Shown one piece after another: positions 23,268-35,458 of a stretch of DNA of 64,000 nt. The DNA lies in assembly GCA_036245805.1 (NCBI GenBank), contig BTRK01000001.1, forward strand, positions 19,475,087-19,539,086. Reading direction: 5' to 3'. A program made the position numbers and the translations under genes. The stretch is from Pristionchus mayeri (Eukaryota; Nematoda; Chromadorea; Rhabditida; Neodiplogasteridae). A model generated the notes under the pieces. It had not been told where the DNA came from and searched no databases. It worked only from the letters and a program-made list of their open reading frames with translations. Each line of letters opens with the position of its first letter. The stretch's first letter is position 1.

Positions 23268-26200
23268 TCAAGGGACTGGAAGAATCTGCTGGGCGAACAA
23301 AGGCGTGGGTGAAACGGGAGGAACACGGTCCCTTTCAATTCTCTTGAGAAGGGCACTTTCACCTGAAAAAAAAATTTCTCATCAAATGATGGTGATATAT
23401 TTTAATGTGACTTGTTTTGTCTCAAAATCTTTCATTGTGGTGGTAGATTAAATGAGGGATGAGTAAATCAGGGATAAGTAAATCAGGACAGGAATGCTCA
23501 CCGAGACTCTCTGCGATGTTCATGAGACGAGTCTTCAGTCTCTTCATCTCCTCTTCCTCCTCCCAGATTCTCTCTTTGTTCAGAGCCTGAATTGAGATTA
23601 TCGATTGGAATGGAGATTATCGATTGAAATGGAGATTATCGATTGGAATGGAGATTATTGATTGGAATGGAGATTATCGATTGGGAGAGAAGAAGGAGAC
23701 ACGAACAGATGCAATGATCAGCAGTAGTCTGTCTTCATTCTTATCGATGTCGATCGCCTGATCTTTGGTCTTAAATTATGCTATTTAAATCATTCTCTAT
23801 TTATCAAGAGTACCTCAATGAGCATAGCCAGAAATGAGTAGACAGTCTCGAAAGCTTCAGTGATAATCGTGATTGGAAGCCAATCTTTGATCAGGCGAGA
23901 GATCAACTAAAATGGAACTGTCAATAGAAGATAAGAAATCAGAAGCACATCACATTTTTTCATATGTAAAATATGTGCACAAGGAATTGAGAAAGGTTAA
24001 AAATATTTTAACTAGTCCGGCTGCCACCGTCCTACTCAGGTGAGGCGCCCCACTTGAAATTAGCCCTGTTTTATCCTTGGGTGCCTCCCCTACGCTAAAG
24101 TCAATTACAAATTGGATCCAGCCCTGAATCCAACTTGTGCTGCCTTGGATCCAACTTGTAGTCACTTTAGCGTAGAGGGAGGCACCCAAGGATACAACAG
24201 GGCTGATTCCAACTTGGGCACCTCCATCTCAGTATAAGTATAGATTTTCAATTTGCTCGCCATTCCGTATCTGAGATCATATATGTATCTGCACTCATTG
24301 TTTGTCATCCGGAGAATTTGGACGAGGGCACAGATGGCCATCTCAGTCGTCTTCCTATTCACTTCGTCCGAACGGATCAGATCGAGGAGACTGTTCTCGG
24401 CATTGGCAGTGTCCATAGCACCCTTTCTCCACTCGCGACGACGGCTCGCCTAAGAATGAAAGAATGGGTTTTTTTCTTATGTGCAGAGGTTAGCCCAACA
24501 CATGTTCCGAAGAAGGAGGAAAAACAACGAACAGCCATTGCTCCGAGTGTCCAGAGTGCCTCTTGCGCATGATCCTGGCACTTAGATCTGAGTCCGTTCC
24601 ATACGATATCCATGATTTCGCCCCGGTAGATCAGCGCGTGCTCAAATCAATGCCATCCTCTCAAGCAAATCCTTGTGAACTTACATCGGGTGCATCGTAT
24701 ATGAGAAGATAGGCTAGGCGGAGACTAGCACACATGGAAGTAAGCACGTTCTTGTAGAGTTTCCTCTCGTAGATAATATCGGTGATTGACTTGATAATTG
24801 AGCACATGGGCACTCCCTTCACCTGAGGAGAGAAAAAGCTTTATTGATAGATATTTTTTAATTATAAAATTTTTAAAAAATATTTTATTCCCACTTTGAA
24901 CACATTGTGGGCGAAATCGATGATGCAGTCGACAATTTTTTCCTTAATTTGACTATTAAAAGTATGAAAAAGACATGGAGCGACTCACTATGCACGTTAT
25001 CGCGTGAGTATCTCCCAGTCTTCCTGTCTCTTTGTAGTACTCATTTGTCCAATCGAGTATATCTTTCATCAACTTGACGAATTCCTCGATTTCTCTGTCT
25101 GCGAGCATAATGCGCTGTATAGATTTTGTTAGTGGAAACGATTATTAGGTCAGGTCCTCTACTTACCTGATATCCCATAATGGTAATACATTTCTTGATT
25201 GTGAAGATGAAACTCATCATCTTCTCCCATTTATCAACCTTCCAATCATCTTTCTTAGAGTAGTCCTTCGAATAATAATTCGTTGCATGAATAAGTTGTC
25301 TCCAGAAGCCCGAAGCCCATATTGTTCTTATTGTCATTTTCCCCATGAAGCCCTTGTCTTTGAGACTCTCCATGAGAGAAACCAGGGCATTAGCAGCATT
25401 GACGTCATTGGTATTGTGCAGTTCGATAATCTCGTATAAGTAGTGTGAAATTGTTCTTATTTTGTCGTCATTGTACAACGCTGTAACGAATTCTTCTCCG
25501 AGTCTCTCCCTTCCAACTCACATTTCGGTGCCAATTCGGAGACCAACGAACACGCAATGGCAACTGCATCATCCTCATGCTTCTCGAGTATTCTCTCTTT
25601 ATAGTTATGCAGGTTCAATCGACGTTCCTCCCACTTCGCAAGTGTTTCCATGCCGTTGTCACGTAGCTTCAATCGACGTTCCTCCCACTTCGCGAGAGTT
25701 TCCATGCTGTAATCACGTAGGTTCTCTAGTAGCTTCCGGATGAGAAGGGAGTCGTCATTGGCCAATTGACAGAGGGAATAGACAACGAGATGAAGGGAGT
25801 GATCAACGGGCCATCTGTCATAGATCGCACGGATTATCTAAAGAGTGAATTAGATTGAAGCTGGGATGGAGGGGGATGGAAAACCTCGGCTGAGTCCTTC
25901 TTGAATCCCTCTTCTCCGACTGCTTTGGCAAGCGAGTTCACACAACAGATGAGATTCTGAAGATTGTTAATGGAGAAAGAGATTCGCCGTCCATGATGAT
26001 ACCTTGAAGACTGTCGAATCGACGGTATGCGGCCAAGTATGAAGAACTCCCTTGATAGATTCCATTGCAGTTCGGTAGGTTTTCGCAAGAAACTCCTGAG
26101 AATTAGATATTCGAAGACATGCTTTTCCCTTTTTCTCACTCGATCTGCTCGTTCGAGTATGTTACTGAGAGTTGCAGCAGCTTCTCTTGCCACTTTCTTC

Positions 26201-27097
26201 TCATCTTCGAGGGAGCAGAGAAGGGAGGGAACCATCGCCTTGAAGTAGGCACGCATGTTCTCTTCCAGTTTCAGAAGATAATCAAGATGGCCATCGTCCG
26301 AATCCCGGAGGGAGGCCATAACGGGATAAAGGTTGCAGAAAACGGGATAGAGGGCTGCGTGATCAACGGTCTCGATGGGCCAATCAGAACAGATCGCAAT
26401 GATTGTCTAAAGAGGATTGGAATGAGACTGGGATGGACCAGGATGGACGACCTTAGCTGCTTGCTTATTGAATGACTCTCGATTGACTGCGTTAACAGCT
26501 TTAGCAATCGAGTGCACACAATACATGAGATCCGTTAAGTGCTTGGACTGAAGGGAGCGAATGTAGTGAGGGGATTGGCCCTTCTTGATGATCCTCGGCC
26601 CTTTTCTCAGTGCTGTCAAGAGATTTCCTATCGTTTTTCCGTAGTTATCCAGAAGAAACTGCTGAAATTAGTTGTTGGAAGCTATACTTGGTTAGCCTTC
26701 TAACCGCATCTGCTCGTTCGAGAATCTTCCTGAGCGAAGAAGCTGCCTTTTCTCGCACATCGTAATCATCATTACCGTGGAGGGCAGCGAGAAGATCGGA
26801 AAACATCTGCAATCACCCACACTTCAACCCCATGTCATGGACTATAGTGTACCTACATAGTCTCTCAAAACTCAAGCATGAGCACCGTACACCCCAACCC
26901 CCTCAGTCAGTAATCGATCGGTTACAGTCAGTTGTTGGTAGACCACTGTACTCAAAATCAGTTGTCGATTCCCCTACTCCATAGTCAATTGTCAATCTAA
27001 TATCATACTCTCATCAATTATCGATCGATTTCTTTCTACAGTTTACCTGCAGATCTTCAACGTAATCAGGAGGAGTCGAATTACGGCTGTCGTCCAT
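23268..27097 (-). CDS. Armadillo/HEAT-like helical-repeat protein, array copy 1
   Basis: The gene starts at ATG 27095-27097 (MDDSRNSTPPDYVEDLQ) and ends at TGA 23268-23270, with many small exons. Segments match the two downstream paralogs: SLRKILERADA, NLICCVNSLAKAVGEEGFKK, MANDDSLLIRKLLENLRDYS, VAIACSLVSELAPKC and EALWTLGAMAV. The last exons read ALNKERIWEEEEEMKRLK and GESALLKRIERDRVPP. Helix-forming repeats of the form KxAxxTLxxIL and xALWTLGxM resemble armadillo repeats of the importin-alpha type, but similarity is weak. Unlike copies 2 and 3, the N-terminal module occurs twice (about 26815-26407 and 26319-25834). An MDDS-type start, shared introns and shared upstream DNA show tandem duplication. 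The function is unknown; a binding scaffold is a guess. Confidence 0.7.
23594..23688. repeat. Tandem repeat, 19-bp unit, about 5 copies
   Basis: The unit gagattatcgattggaatg is repeated with one or two changes per copy. It lies in an intron near the 3' end of array copy 1 and is absent from copies 2 and 3. Confidence 0.85.
24039..24225. repeat. Fold-back element, intact copy
   Basis: The left arm (ggtgaggcgccccactt... through ccttgggtgcctcc) and the right arm (ggaggcacccaagg... to cacctcc) are reverse complements over about 80 bp around gccctgaatccaacttgt. It sits in an intron of array copy 1 and is flanked by ctcag on both sides. The same family occurs at 56207-56678, where it is interrupted. 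Confidence 0.8.
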
Positions 27098-27270
27098 CGT
27101 GTAGAGAGGAGAGAACCGATCGGGAGAAGGGAGAGGGGAAGTAATGAATGGAGGAGAGGAGAAGGAGAGGGAGGGAGAAAGAGGAGGAGGAGAGATGAGA
27201 AATGAAGATGCAAATGGAGTTGCACAATAGGCAATAAAATGGGAAGAAGAGGATTAGGATGTAATTGATT
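27098..27270 (-). promoter_or_regulatory. Conserved 5' flank of array copy 1
   Basis: This block just upstream of the ATG is shared by all three array genes. In gene orientation it runs from ttgcctattgtgcaactcca through a pyrimidine-rich stretch to cccgatcggttc and the start codon. It probably contains the promoter and 5' UTR. No specific factor site is claimed. Confidence 0.5.
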
Positions 27271-27360
27271 TGATTGGAATATGGAAAGTTCACAAAACAA
27301 CTTATAGTCGACCACATCGAATTTACAATAGATGCGATACTTACTTAGATACTTAGAAGA

Positions 27361-27690
27361 TCCATCTTTAACGGCCGTTGCCGCGAGGATCACAAGTCCG
27401 CCAGTTTTCTCTATCGCGTGCTCACGTAGTCCAATGACGGTAGGGGATCTCGTAGTGGAGGATCTAGTGGATCGTCCGGTGCTGTAGGGCATCTTCGCGT
27501 ACTCCTCGACAGAATCTCTCCATCTGATCTTCCTGGTGGGTGAGTGAGACCGGGAGGGGGAACCACTGCGTGACTCTCGTAGACCATCGATCGTCGTCTC
27601 GTCTCAGTACGTGTACAGCCCAGCGATGCTTCGCTCTCCTGATGTAGTCGTCTGGGTCGGTGAGGAGGGAAAGGCGTCGGATGCATTCGC
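27361..27690 (-). mobile_element. RTE-like LINE C-terminal fragment
   Basis: On the minus strand the frame reads DDYIRRAKHRWAVHVLRRDD, DRWSTRVTQWF, then a decayed RWRDSVEEYAKM region. This matches the C-terminal tail of RTE-type LINEs (compare DDRWTKRVMDW in the copy at 1609). It is fragmentary. The same fragment recurs at 31855-32215, so it travelled with the gene duplication. The surrounding DNA from 27270 to 28185 has no gene. Confidence 0.65.
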
Positions 27691-28185
27691 TGTTTCGTAA
27701 CGGAAATAGGCCTCAGATTAAAGGAGGAGTAAATGCAAACGCGCGCCCGGTTGGAATATGTTTCACCTAGTGACGCACTCTCTTCAAGTCGCGTGATATC
27801 TCACCCCCTTCCCTGAGCTTTCCCTGATCTAGCTCCCAGCCAACTAGCTATAACTCGGAATGGAGATATCAATGTGAAAATTTCATAGCATCTTACTGTT
27901 GTGGAGCTCTAGGCCGTGCATATGATATCTTCAAAAATTGAATTTTGAGTTTACTCCTCCTTTAAGATCATTCAAGAGACAATGTTTTTTTATTTGAGCT
28001 TCAGGCATTAATGTGTGAACTTTTATTCAATTCTACACATTTTTTACGTATCAGGTTCTGAAAACCCATCGAGTAATATAAAAGACATTTCTACAGGTGA
28101 CAATTGAACTCGAAAGAGACGGGACAGGAAGCACTGGGGACAGGGGGAATGCCAGTGAGGAAGTGAGATGGGCATGGGATTGGCA

Positions 28186-31100
28186 CTACTGACGCATCTC
28201 AGTTCTTCTTCGAATGGATCTCCCAGCTGTAATGACACTCTCATTTCAACCATCACCACCAGTTTTAAATGAAACGTTCAATTTCACACTCTGATTTATC
28301 ATAAGTGATAGTGTATGTGAATTGGGAAATCGAATGGAATTGACTAATTGACTTACCCAGATCCTTCAAGATTTCCTTGAGGCGAGCCTTCAAATCAATC
28401 ATCTTCTGTCCCTCCCAGATTCCCTCCTTGCTCAGAGCCTGAAGGAAAATCATGGATTGGGAGAGAAGAGGGAGACACGAACAGATCCAATGATCATCAG
28501 TAGTCTGTTTTCATTCTTATCGATCTCGATCAACGGATCATCGCGATCTTCGTTCTAAAATGAAGAAATTTAGAACTTATTTTTATCTGTTAAGAGTACC
28601 TCAATGAGCATAGCCAGGAAGGAGTAGACAGTCTCGAAACCCACTGTGAAAGTCGTGATCGGAAGCCAATCTTCGACCAGGCGAGAGATCAACTAAAATG
28701 GAACTGACTATAGACTGGCACTCATAATATTATTGAAAAAATATTCGCAAAAGGAGTCAAGCCATGTTTTACCATTTTGCATTTTGCATTCGCTCACCGC
28801 TTTGTTTCGGCTTTTGTTCACTGAGTGAATCTGTACGAGGGCAAAGATGGCCATCTCAGTCATCTTCTTATTATCATCACCATCTCGAGCACCCTCCCGA
28901 GTGATTACGTCTTCCAGATATCCGCTGGTACCGGCAGCAGCTTCTCTCCAGCTTCTCTCCGGACGTTTCTGTGTTTCGATTAATGCATAAATGGGTGCAA
29001 CAGAGGAATAAACAACTGGATGGAGTCGTACAGGAAGTACTGAGCAGTGAACAAAAGGCTATACAACACTGACATTCATTGCTTCGATTGTCCACATGGC
29101 TGCTTCCACTTCAAGAAGCGATGGATTAGAAGTAAGGCACGCATGCAGTATTTCCTCGATGCCATCCATGTAGTCCCGCAAGCGCTAAAATCAAAATCAT
29201 ACTCTTTCATGTAAATGCAAACTTACCTCGGGCGCCTTGTCTATGAGATGGGCGGCGAGTTGGAGACTAGCACACTTGGAAGAAGGGAAGTTTTCGTGGA
29301 ATCTAGTCTCGTAGATAATATCGATGATTGGCTTGATAGTCGGCCACAAGACATTCCTGCTCACCTGTATATATAACAACGCATTATTGATGATTTTTTG
29401 AGAATATTTTTAAAAAACTTAAAATATTTTGTCACTTTGAGCACTTCATAGAGCATATTAATGATGCACTTGGCAATGTCTTCCTAAATTTGTTTATTGT
29501 AAACATAAAAACATGGATGCCCTCACATTTCGCACTTTTGCGTAAGCCCCTGTTTCATGCCCCATCTCCTGGTATTTCTTGTTTGTTCAATTGAGTATAT
29601 TTGTCAGAAACTCGGCATATTCCTCGACGTCTTCGTCAGTGATGATATCGTCCTTTATAGGAGTTCGTTAGTGGGAACGACTATTAGTTCCTCCATTTAC
29701 CTTACTGCCCACAGTGACAATACAGTTCTTGAGTGTGAGGATGAAACTCATCAACTTATTCCAGTTAACTTTTACGTTAATATCCTTCCAATAAACGGTA
29801 GCGGTATAATCAATCACAGCATCAATGAGTCGATCGTGTGAATTCCATAACTTTACCATCGTTTCTTCCCCATCGCCTCCCTTGTCGTTTACACTTTCCA
29901 TGAGGGAAACAAGGGCTTTAGCAGCATTGACGTCATTGGTGACGTGTATGTGCTTTTTGTAGACTATTTTTTCGTCGGGATTTACGACATAGTCGTGAAA
30001 TTTGATAATCTTGAACAGGCTCTTAGCTGTAGTTTCAATTTTGTCATTGGGGTACAACGCTGCAACGAATTCTTCTCAGAGTCTCTCCCTTCCAACTCAC
30101 ATTTAGGTGCCAATTCCGAGACCAACGAACAAGCAATGGCAACTGGATCATCCTCATGATTCTTGAGTATTCTCTCTTTATAGTCAGGTAGCTTCAATTG
30201 ACATTCCTTCCACTTCTCGAGTGTTTCTATGCTCTCGTCACGTAGGTTCTCCAGTAGCTTCTGGATGAGAAGGGAGTCGTCATTGGCCAATTGACAGAGG
30301 GAGTAGACAACGAGATGAAGGGAGTGATCAACGGGCCATCTGTCATGGATCGCACGGATTATCTAAAGAGTTGATTGGAAGGAGGCGTGAATGAACCAGT
30401 GTGGAAAACCTCGGCTGAGTCCTTCTTGAATCTCTCTTCTCCTACTGCTTTAGCAAGCGAGTTCACACAACAGATGAGATTCGTGAAGTGTTCGTTCTGA
30501 ATAGATTGAATAGAGATATTCGCCCTTTATGGGGATACCTTGAAGCTCCTCGGTCCATTTTTGATCGCTTTCTTGAGGGATTCCATTGCAGTTCCGTAGG
30601 TTTTCGCAAGAAACTCCTGAAATGTAGACAATCAAAAGCATGCTTTTCCCGTTTTCTCACTCTATCTGCTCGTTCGAGTATCTCTTTGAGAGTATTAGAT
30701 GCCTTTTTTGCCACGTTCTCCTTGTTGAGGAGAATGAGAAGAACGGGCACCATCTGGAATCACCCACTGTTTATGCTCATTAGAGACCTCCAAGCGATTG
30801 GTCAATCGAATATCCTTTGTCATTCGAATAGTCACCCTTCCCTATCATTTCAATATTCGATTCCTTCTCATTCTCCCTCACGTGAGCGAGCGGTCTCGTC
30901 TCTCCTCATATTAGTCAATATTTGATTGCTCAATCGAATGAATAATCGATTGGCCAATCGATTATCCTCGCCAATCGATTAAAATTCTATTCGATTGGCC
31001 GGTCATTCAAATGACGATAATTTCGAATAACACTTCATTTCTCGTCATTCGCATATCGAATATATTTGATTTGCGGTCTCTAATGCTCATAACTACATCA

Positions 31101-31574
31101 ATGGACTTATGTACAGTCTCTCAGAACTCGTGATTGGGTACAGTGCTCCCAAATCTCCTCAGTCAGAACTACCGTATTCCCCAGCCAGTTATCGATAGAG
31201 TACCGTACTCTACAGCTAATTATACATCTAATACCACCCCCTTGTCCATTATCGACCAATTTCTTTCCTAAATGTACCTGTCTGTCTTCGAAGATATCGG
31301 GAGGATCATAAGGATCTGTATCAGGTCCGTACATCGGTTGAGTTAACATAGTTTTATCCATTGAGTGATATAAAACACCCTCTTTTGATTCATCGAACGT
31401 AATTTTATAATTTGGCGCATCCGTAAGAATTGTACCATTTGGACCGTATGAATATCTTGAATCAGTTGAGTTCTTTGCAGTTGAATCATTTGGATCATTT
31501 GAATCATTTGGATCATTTGAATCATTTGGATCATTTGAATCACTTGAAGCACTTGAACGATGGCTGTCGTCCAT
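28186..31574 (-). CDS. Armadillo/HEAT-like helical-repeat protein, array copy 2
   Basis: ATG lies at 31572-31574. The first exon is long and encodes tandem NDPNDS units, then YGPNGTILTDAPNYK and PYDPPDIFEDRQ. Following exons encode MVPVLLILLNKENVAKKAS, LICCVNSLAKAVGEE, MANDDSLLIQKLLENLRDES, a block with HVTNDVNAAKALVSLMESVN, VSRNVLWPTIKPIIDIIYET and ALSKEGIWEGQKMIDLKAR. The last exon begins after an acceptor near 28230 and gives GRSIRRRTEMRQ ending in TAG at 28186-28188. Alternating alpha-helical segments indicate an alpha-solenoid. It shares structure, introns and 5' flank with copies 1 and 3. Some internal exon joins are approximate, and I did not find a clear disabling lesion. Confidence 0.72.
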
Positions 31575-31790
31575 CGTGTAGAGAGGAGCGAACCGATCGG
31601 GAGAAGGGAGAGGGGAAGTAATGAATGGAGGAGAGGAGAAGAAGAGGGAGAGAGATGAGGAGGAGAGGGAGAGAGAGATAGAGAGGAGGAGGGGAGATGA
31701 GAAATGAAGATGCAAATGGAGTTGCACTATAGGCAATAAAATGGGAAGAAGAGGATAAGGAAGTAATTGATTTCAGTGGAATATGGAAAG
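31575..31790 (-). promoter_or_regulatory. Conserved 5' flank of array copy 2
   Basis: The block is nearly identical to that upstream of copy 1, including cccgatcggttc beside the start codon and the ttgcctatagtgcaactcca segment further out. Its conservation is higher than that of intron DNA between the same genes. Confidence 0.5.
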
Positions 31791-31854
31791 TTCACAAAAA
31801 CAACTTATAGTCGATCACATCGAATTTACAATAGGTGCGATACTTACTTAGATA

Positions 31855-32215
31855 CTTAGAAGATCCATCTTTAACGGCCGTTGCCGCGTGGAGCACAAGT
31901 CCGCCAGTCTTCTCTATCGCGTAGTCCAATGACGGTAGGGGATCTCGTAGTGGAGGATCTAGTGGATCGTCCGGTGCTGTAAGGCATCTTCGAGTACTCC
32001 ACGATCGAATCTCTCCATCTGGCGGGTGGTCTTCCTGGTGGGCGAGTGAGATCGGGAGGAGGGAACCACTGCGTGACTCTCGTAGACCATCGATCGTTGT
32101 CTCGTCTCAGTACGTGTCCAGTCCAGCGATGCTTCGCTCTCCTGATGTAGTCGACTGAGTCAGTGAGAAGGGAGAGGCGACGGTCATCTTCGCTTTTTCG
32201 TAATGGAAATAGGCC
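31855..32215 (-). mobile_element. RTE-like LINE fragment, duplicated copy
   Basis: The sequence aligns almost base for base with 27361-27690 (for example taacggccgttgccgcg and gatcgtccggtgctgtaagg), with small indels. It lies in the same place relative to the next array gene. It is a passenger of the tandem duplication, not a second insertion. Nothing else is coded between 31790 and 32437. Confidence 0.65.
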
Positions 32216-32437
32216 TTAGATTAAGATCATTCAAGAGATAATATTTTTTTTGTTTGAGCTTCAGGCATTAATGTGTGAACTTTTATTCAATTCTACACAT
32301 TTTTTACGTATCAGGTTCTGAAACCCTTTCGGGATCGAGTATAAGACATTTCTACAGGTGACAATTGAACTCGAAAGGGACGGGACGGGAAGAGGGAAGG
32401 CCAGTGAGGAAGTGAGATGGGGATGGGATTGGCACTT

Positions 32438-35400
32438 CTACTTGCGCATCTCAATTCTTCTTCGAATGGATCTTCCACCTGTAATGGAACTCTCATTTCA
32501 ACCATCATCACCAGTTTCAACACTGCTTTTTAATTTGACAATTTGGTTGAAGTGATACAGTGTGTGAATTTTCAAATTATCGAATGGAATGCTCACCCAG
32601 ATCCTTCAAGATCTCCTTGAGGACAACCTTCAAATCATTCATCTGCGGTTCCTCCCAGATTCCCTCCTTGCTCAGAGCCTGAATGGTAATAATCGATTGG
32701 GAGAGAAGAGGGAGACACGAACAGATCCAATGATCATCAGCAATCTGTCTTTATTCTTCTTGATGTCGATTTGATCGTTCTAAAATACACTCGTTTAAAT
32801 CTAATCCAGTACATATACTGTAAAATGGTCGTACCTGAATGAGCATAGCCAGGAAGGAGTAGACGGTCTCGAAACCCACAGTGAAAATCGTGATTGGAAG
32901 CCACTCTGAGATCAGGTGATAGATCAACTGAAAGGGAACTAACTATACACTGGAATTCATAATTCTAGTGTAAAATATTTGCAAAAGGAGTCAAGCCAGG
33001 TTTTTAATATGTCGCATTTTGCATTGCCTCACCAATGCTTTGACAGCGCCAACATTTGGTCTTCCCCATTTTTCGTTTGGTATCGGGATAATTTTTACGA
33101 GGGCAAAGATGGCCATCTCGGTCGTCTTAATATTATCATAGTCATCTCGAGCAGCGTCCCGAGCGATCAATTTTTCCAGTTTTCCGACAGTACCGGCAGC
33201 AGTACCTTTCCACTCATCGCGTTCCTGAGATTAGAATAGTGTACATATGGACGCAGGAGGATAATAAATGATACAGGAAGCACGCTCTACTGTCGAGTGA
33301 ACAAAAGGATAAAGAAAACCGACAGTCATTGCTTCGAGTGTCCACATAGCTGCTTCCACTTCAAGAAGCGATGGAGTAGAAGTAAGGCACTTCTGCAGCA
33401 GCTCCGTGATGGCGTTCTTGTAGATCAGCATGTGCTAAAACCAAAATGATCCTCGAATATGGAAGAGTGACCTCACGTCGAATGCCCTGTCCATGAGAAG
33501 GGTGGCGAGTTGGAGACTAGCACGCTTGGAAGAAGGGAAGTTTTCGCAGAATTTAGTCTCGTAGATTTTATCGGTAATTGGCTTGATAGTCGACCACACG
33601 ATGTCTCTCTTCACCTGCAAATAGAACAACTCTTTAATGATTAGCATATTTTTTTAAATATTGAATTATAAAAAAATAAAAATATATGCTCACTTTGATC
33701 ACTTCATAGAGGATATTAATAATGCAGTTGGCAATGTTTTCCTGAATTTGCTCATAAAATATTATGAAAATACTCACTGAAAATACTCACTGTATTCACT
33801 ATTTCGGCAACAGATATTCCTACGTGTTCCTGGTCCTCTACTGGTTTTGCTTCTTCTTTTTTAAAGTTTTCTTCATATAATTTAATTATCTTCTCCTTAG
33901 TATCATTAGCCCAGTTGAGCATATCTTTCATAAACTTGGCATATTTCTTTACGTTTTCGTTAGTGATGATATTGTCCTGTATAAGAGTTTTGTTGGTGGG
34001 AACGATCCTCCGTTTACCTGACTGCCCACAGTGGTAATGCAGTTCTTGAGTGTGAGGATGAAACTCTTCAACTTATCCCAGAATATATCCTGCCAATCAA
34101 CGCCAGCGGAATAAGCTTTCCCAGCATCAATGAGTAGATGATGTGAACCCCATAACGTTCTCATCGTATCTTTCCCGTTGCCTCCCTTGTCTTTTACACT
34201 TTTCATGAGGGAAACAAATGCTTTAGCAGCATTGACGTCATTAGTGACGTGTATGTGCAGCTCGTCGAGATTTGTTTCGGTGGGATTGACAAAGTAGTCG
34301 TGGAATTTGATAATCTTGAACAGGCTCTTCGCTGTAGCTTCAATTTTGTCAATGGGGTATAAGGCTACAATGAATCCTTCTCAGAGTCTCTCACTTCCAA
34401 CTCACATTTAGGTGCCAATTCGGAGACCAACGAACAAGCAATGGCAACTGGATCATCCTCATGCTTCTCCAGTATTCTTTCTCTATAGTCAGGTAGCTTC
34501 AATTGACGTTTCTTCCACTTCTTGAGTGTTTCCATGCTCTCGTCACGTAGGTTCTCCAGTAGCTTCTGGATGGGAAGGGAATCGTTGTTGGCCAATTGGC
34601 AGAGGGAGTAGACAACGAGATGAAGGGAGTGATCAACGGGCCATCTGTCATAGATCGCACGGATTATCTAAAGAGTGGATTGGAAACTGGAATAGAGGGG
34701 GATGGAACACCTCGGCTGAATCCTTCTTGAATCCCTCTTCTCCGACTGCTTTAGCAAGCGAGTTGACACAACATATAAGATTCGTGAAATGCTCGTTCTG
34801 AATAGAGTAAATAGAGAGATTCGCCCTTCATAAGGATACCTTGAAGTTCCTCGGTCCATTTTTGATCGCTTTCTTGAGAGATTCCATTGCAGTTCCGTAG
34901 GTTTTCGCAAGAAACTCCTAAAAATTAGATATTCGAAGACATGCTTTTCCCATTTTCTCACTCTATCTGCTCGTTCGAGTATCTCCTTGAGAGTGTTAGA
35001 TGCCTTTTCTGCCACGTTCTCCTTGTTGAGGAGAATGAGAAGAACGGGCACCATCTGGAATCACCCACTATTTATGCTCATAGCTACAACAAGGAAATTA
35101 TGTAAGTCTCTCAGAACTCGTGATTTTGTACAGTGCTCACAAATCTCCTCAGTCCGTAATCTATAGAGTACCGTACTTCCGCTAAGCTGTCGATAGACTA
35201 CCGTATTCCCAGTCAGATATCGGGAGACTACCGCACTCCCAGTCAGTTATCGATAGACTACCGTACCCTACAGCAAAATATCGATGGAATACTATACTGT
35301 TGTCCACTATCCACCATTATCTCTCGACAATATACCTGTCTGTCTAAGAAGATATCGGGAGGATCATATGGAAGTGTTTGAGGTCCATACGTCGGTTGAG

Positions 35401-35458
35401 TTAAAATAGTAGTATTATTTGGATCATTTGGAACAATTGGATGATCGTTGTCGTCCAT
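32438..35458 (-). CDS. Armadillo/HEAT-like helical-repeat protein, array copy 3
   Basis: ATG is at 35456-35458 (MDDNDHPIVPNDPNNTTILT, PYDPPDIFLDRQ). Exons follow for MVPVLLILLNKENVAEKAS, EFLAKTYGTAMESLKKAIKN, LICCVNSLAKAVGEEGFKK, RWPVDHSLHLVVYSLCQLAN, DKIEATAKSLFKIIKFHDYF, VKRDIVWSTIKPITDKIYET, EVEAAMWTLEAMT, TTEMAIFALVKIIPIPNEKW and ALSKEGIWEEPQMNDLKVVL. A short basic end, GRSIRRRIEMRK, stops at TAG 32438-32440. Donors and acceptors are conventional and phases join well, so this copy looks intact. AMWTLEAMT and KASNTLKEIL resemble armadillo helices. The family is not firmly identified. Copy 2 is its closest relative, judged from the shared last exon and introns. Confidence 0.75.

Noticed and set aside
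23591..23690. Possible CRISPR-like or satellite array
   Set aside because: The 19-bp units are contiguous with no spacers, in a nuclear intron of a eukaryotic gene; it is a simple tandem repeat.
28044..28259. Alternative C-terminus of array copy 2 (and the same frame in copy 3)
   Set aside because: Splicing at the conserved cattacag acceptor gives GRSIRRR, which matches the C-terminus of copy 1 better.
23268..35458. Firm naming of the array genes as importin-alpha
   Set aside because: Only short armadillo-like helices match; no nuclear-import motif pattern (repeated W...N) or importin-beta-binding domain was seen.
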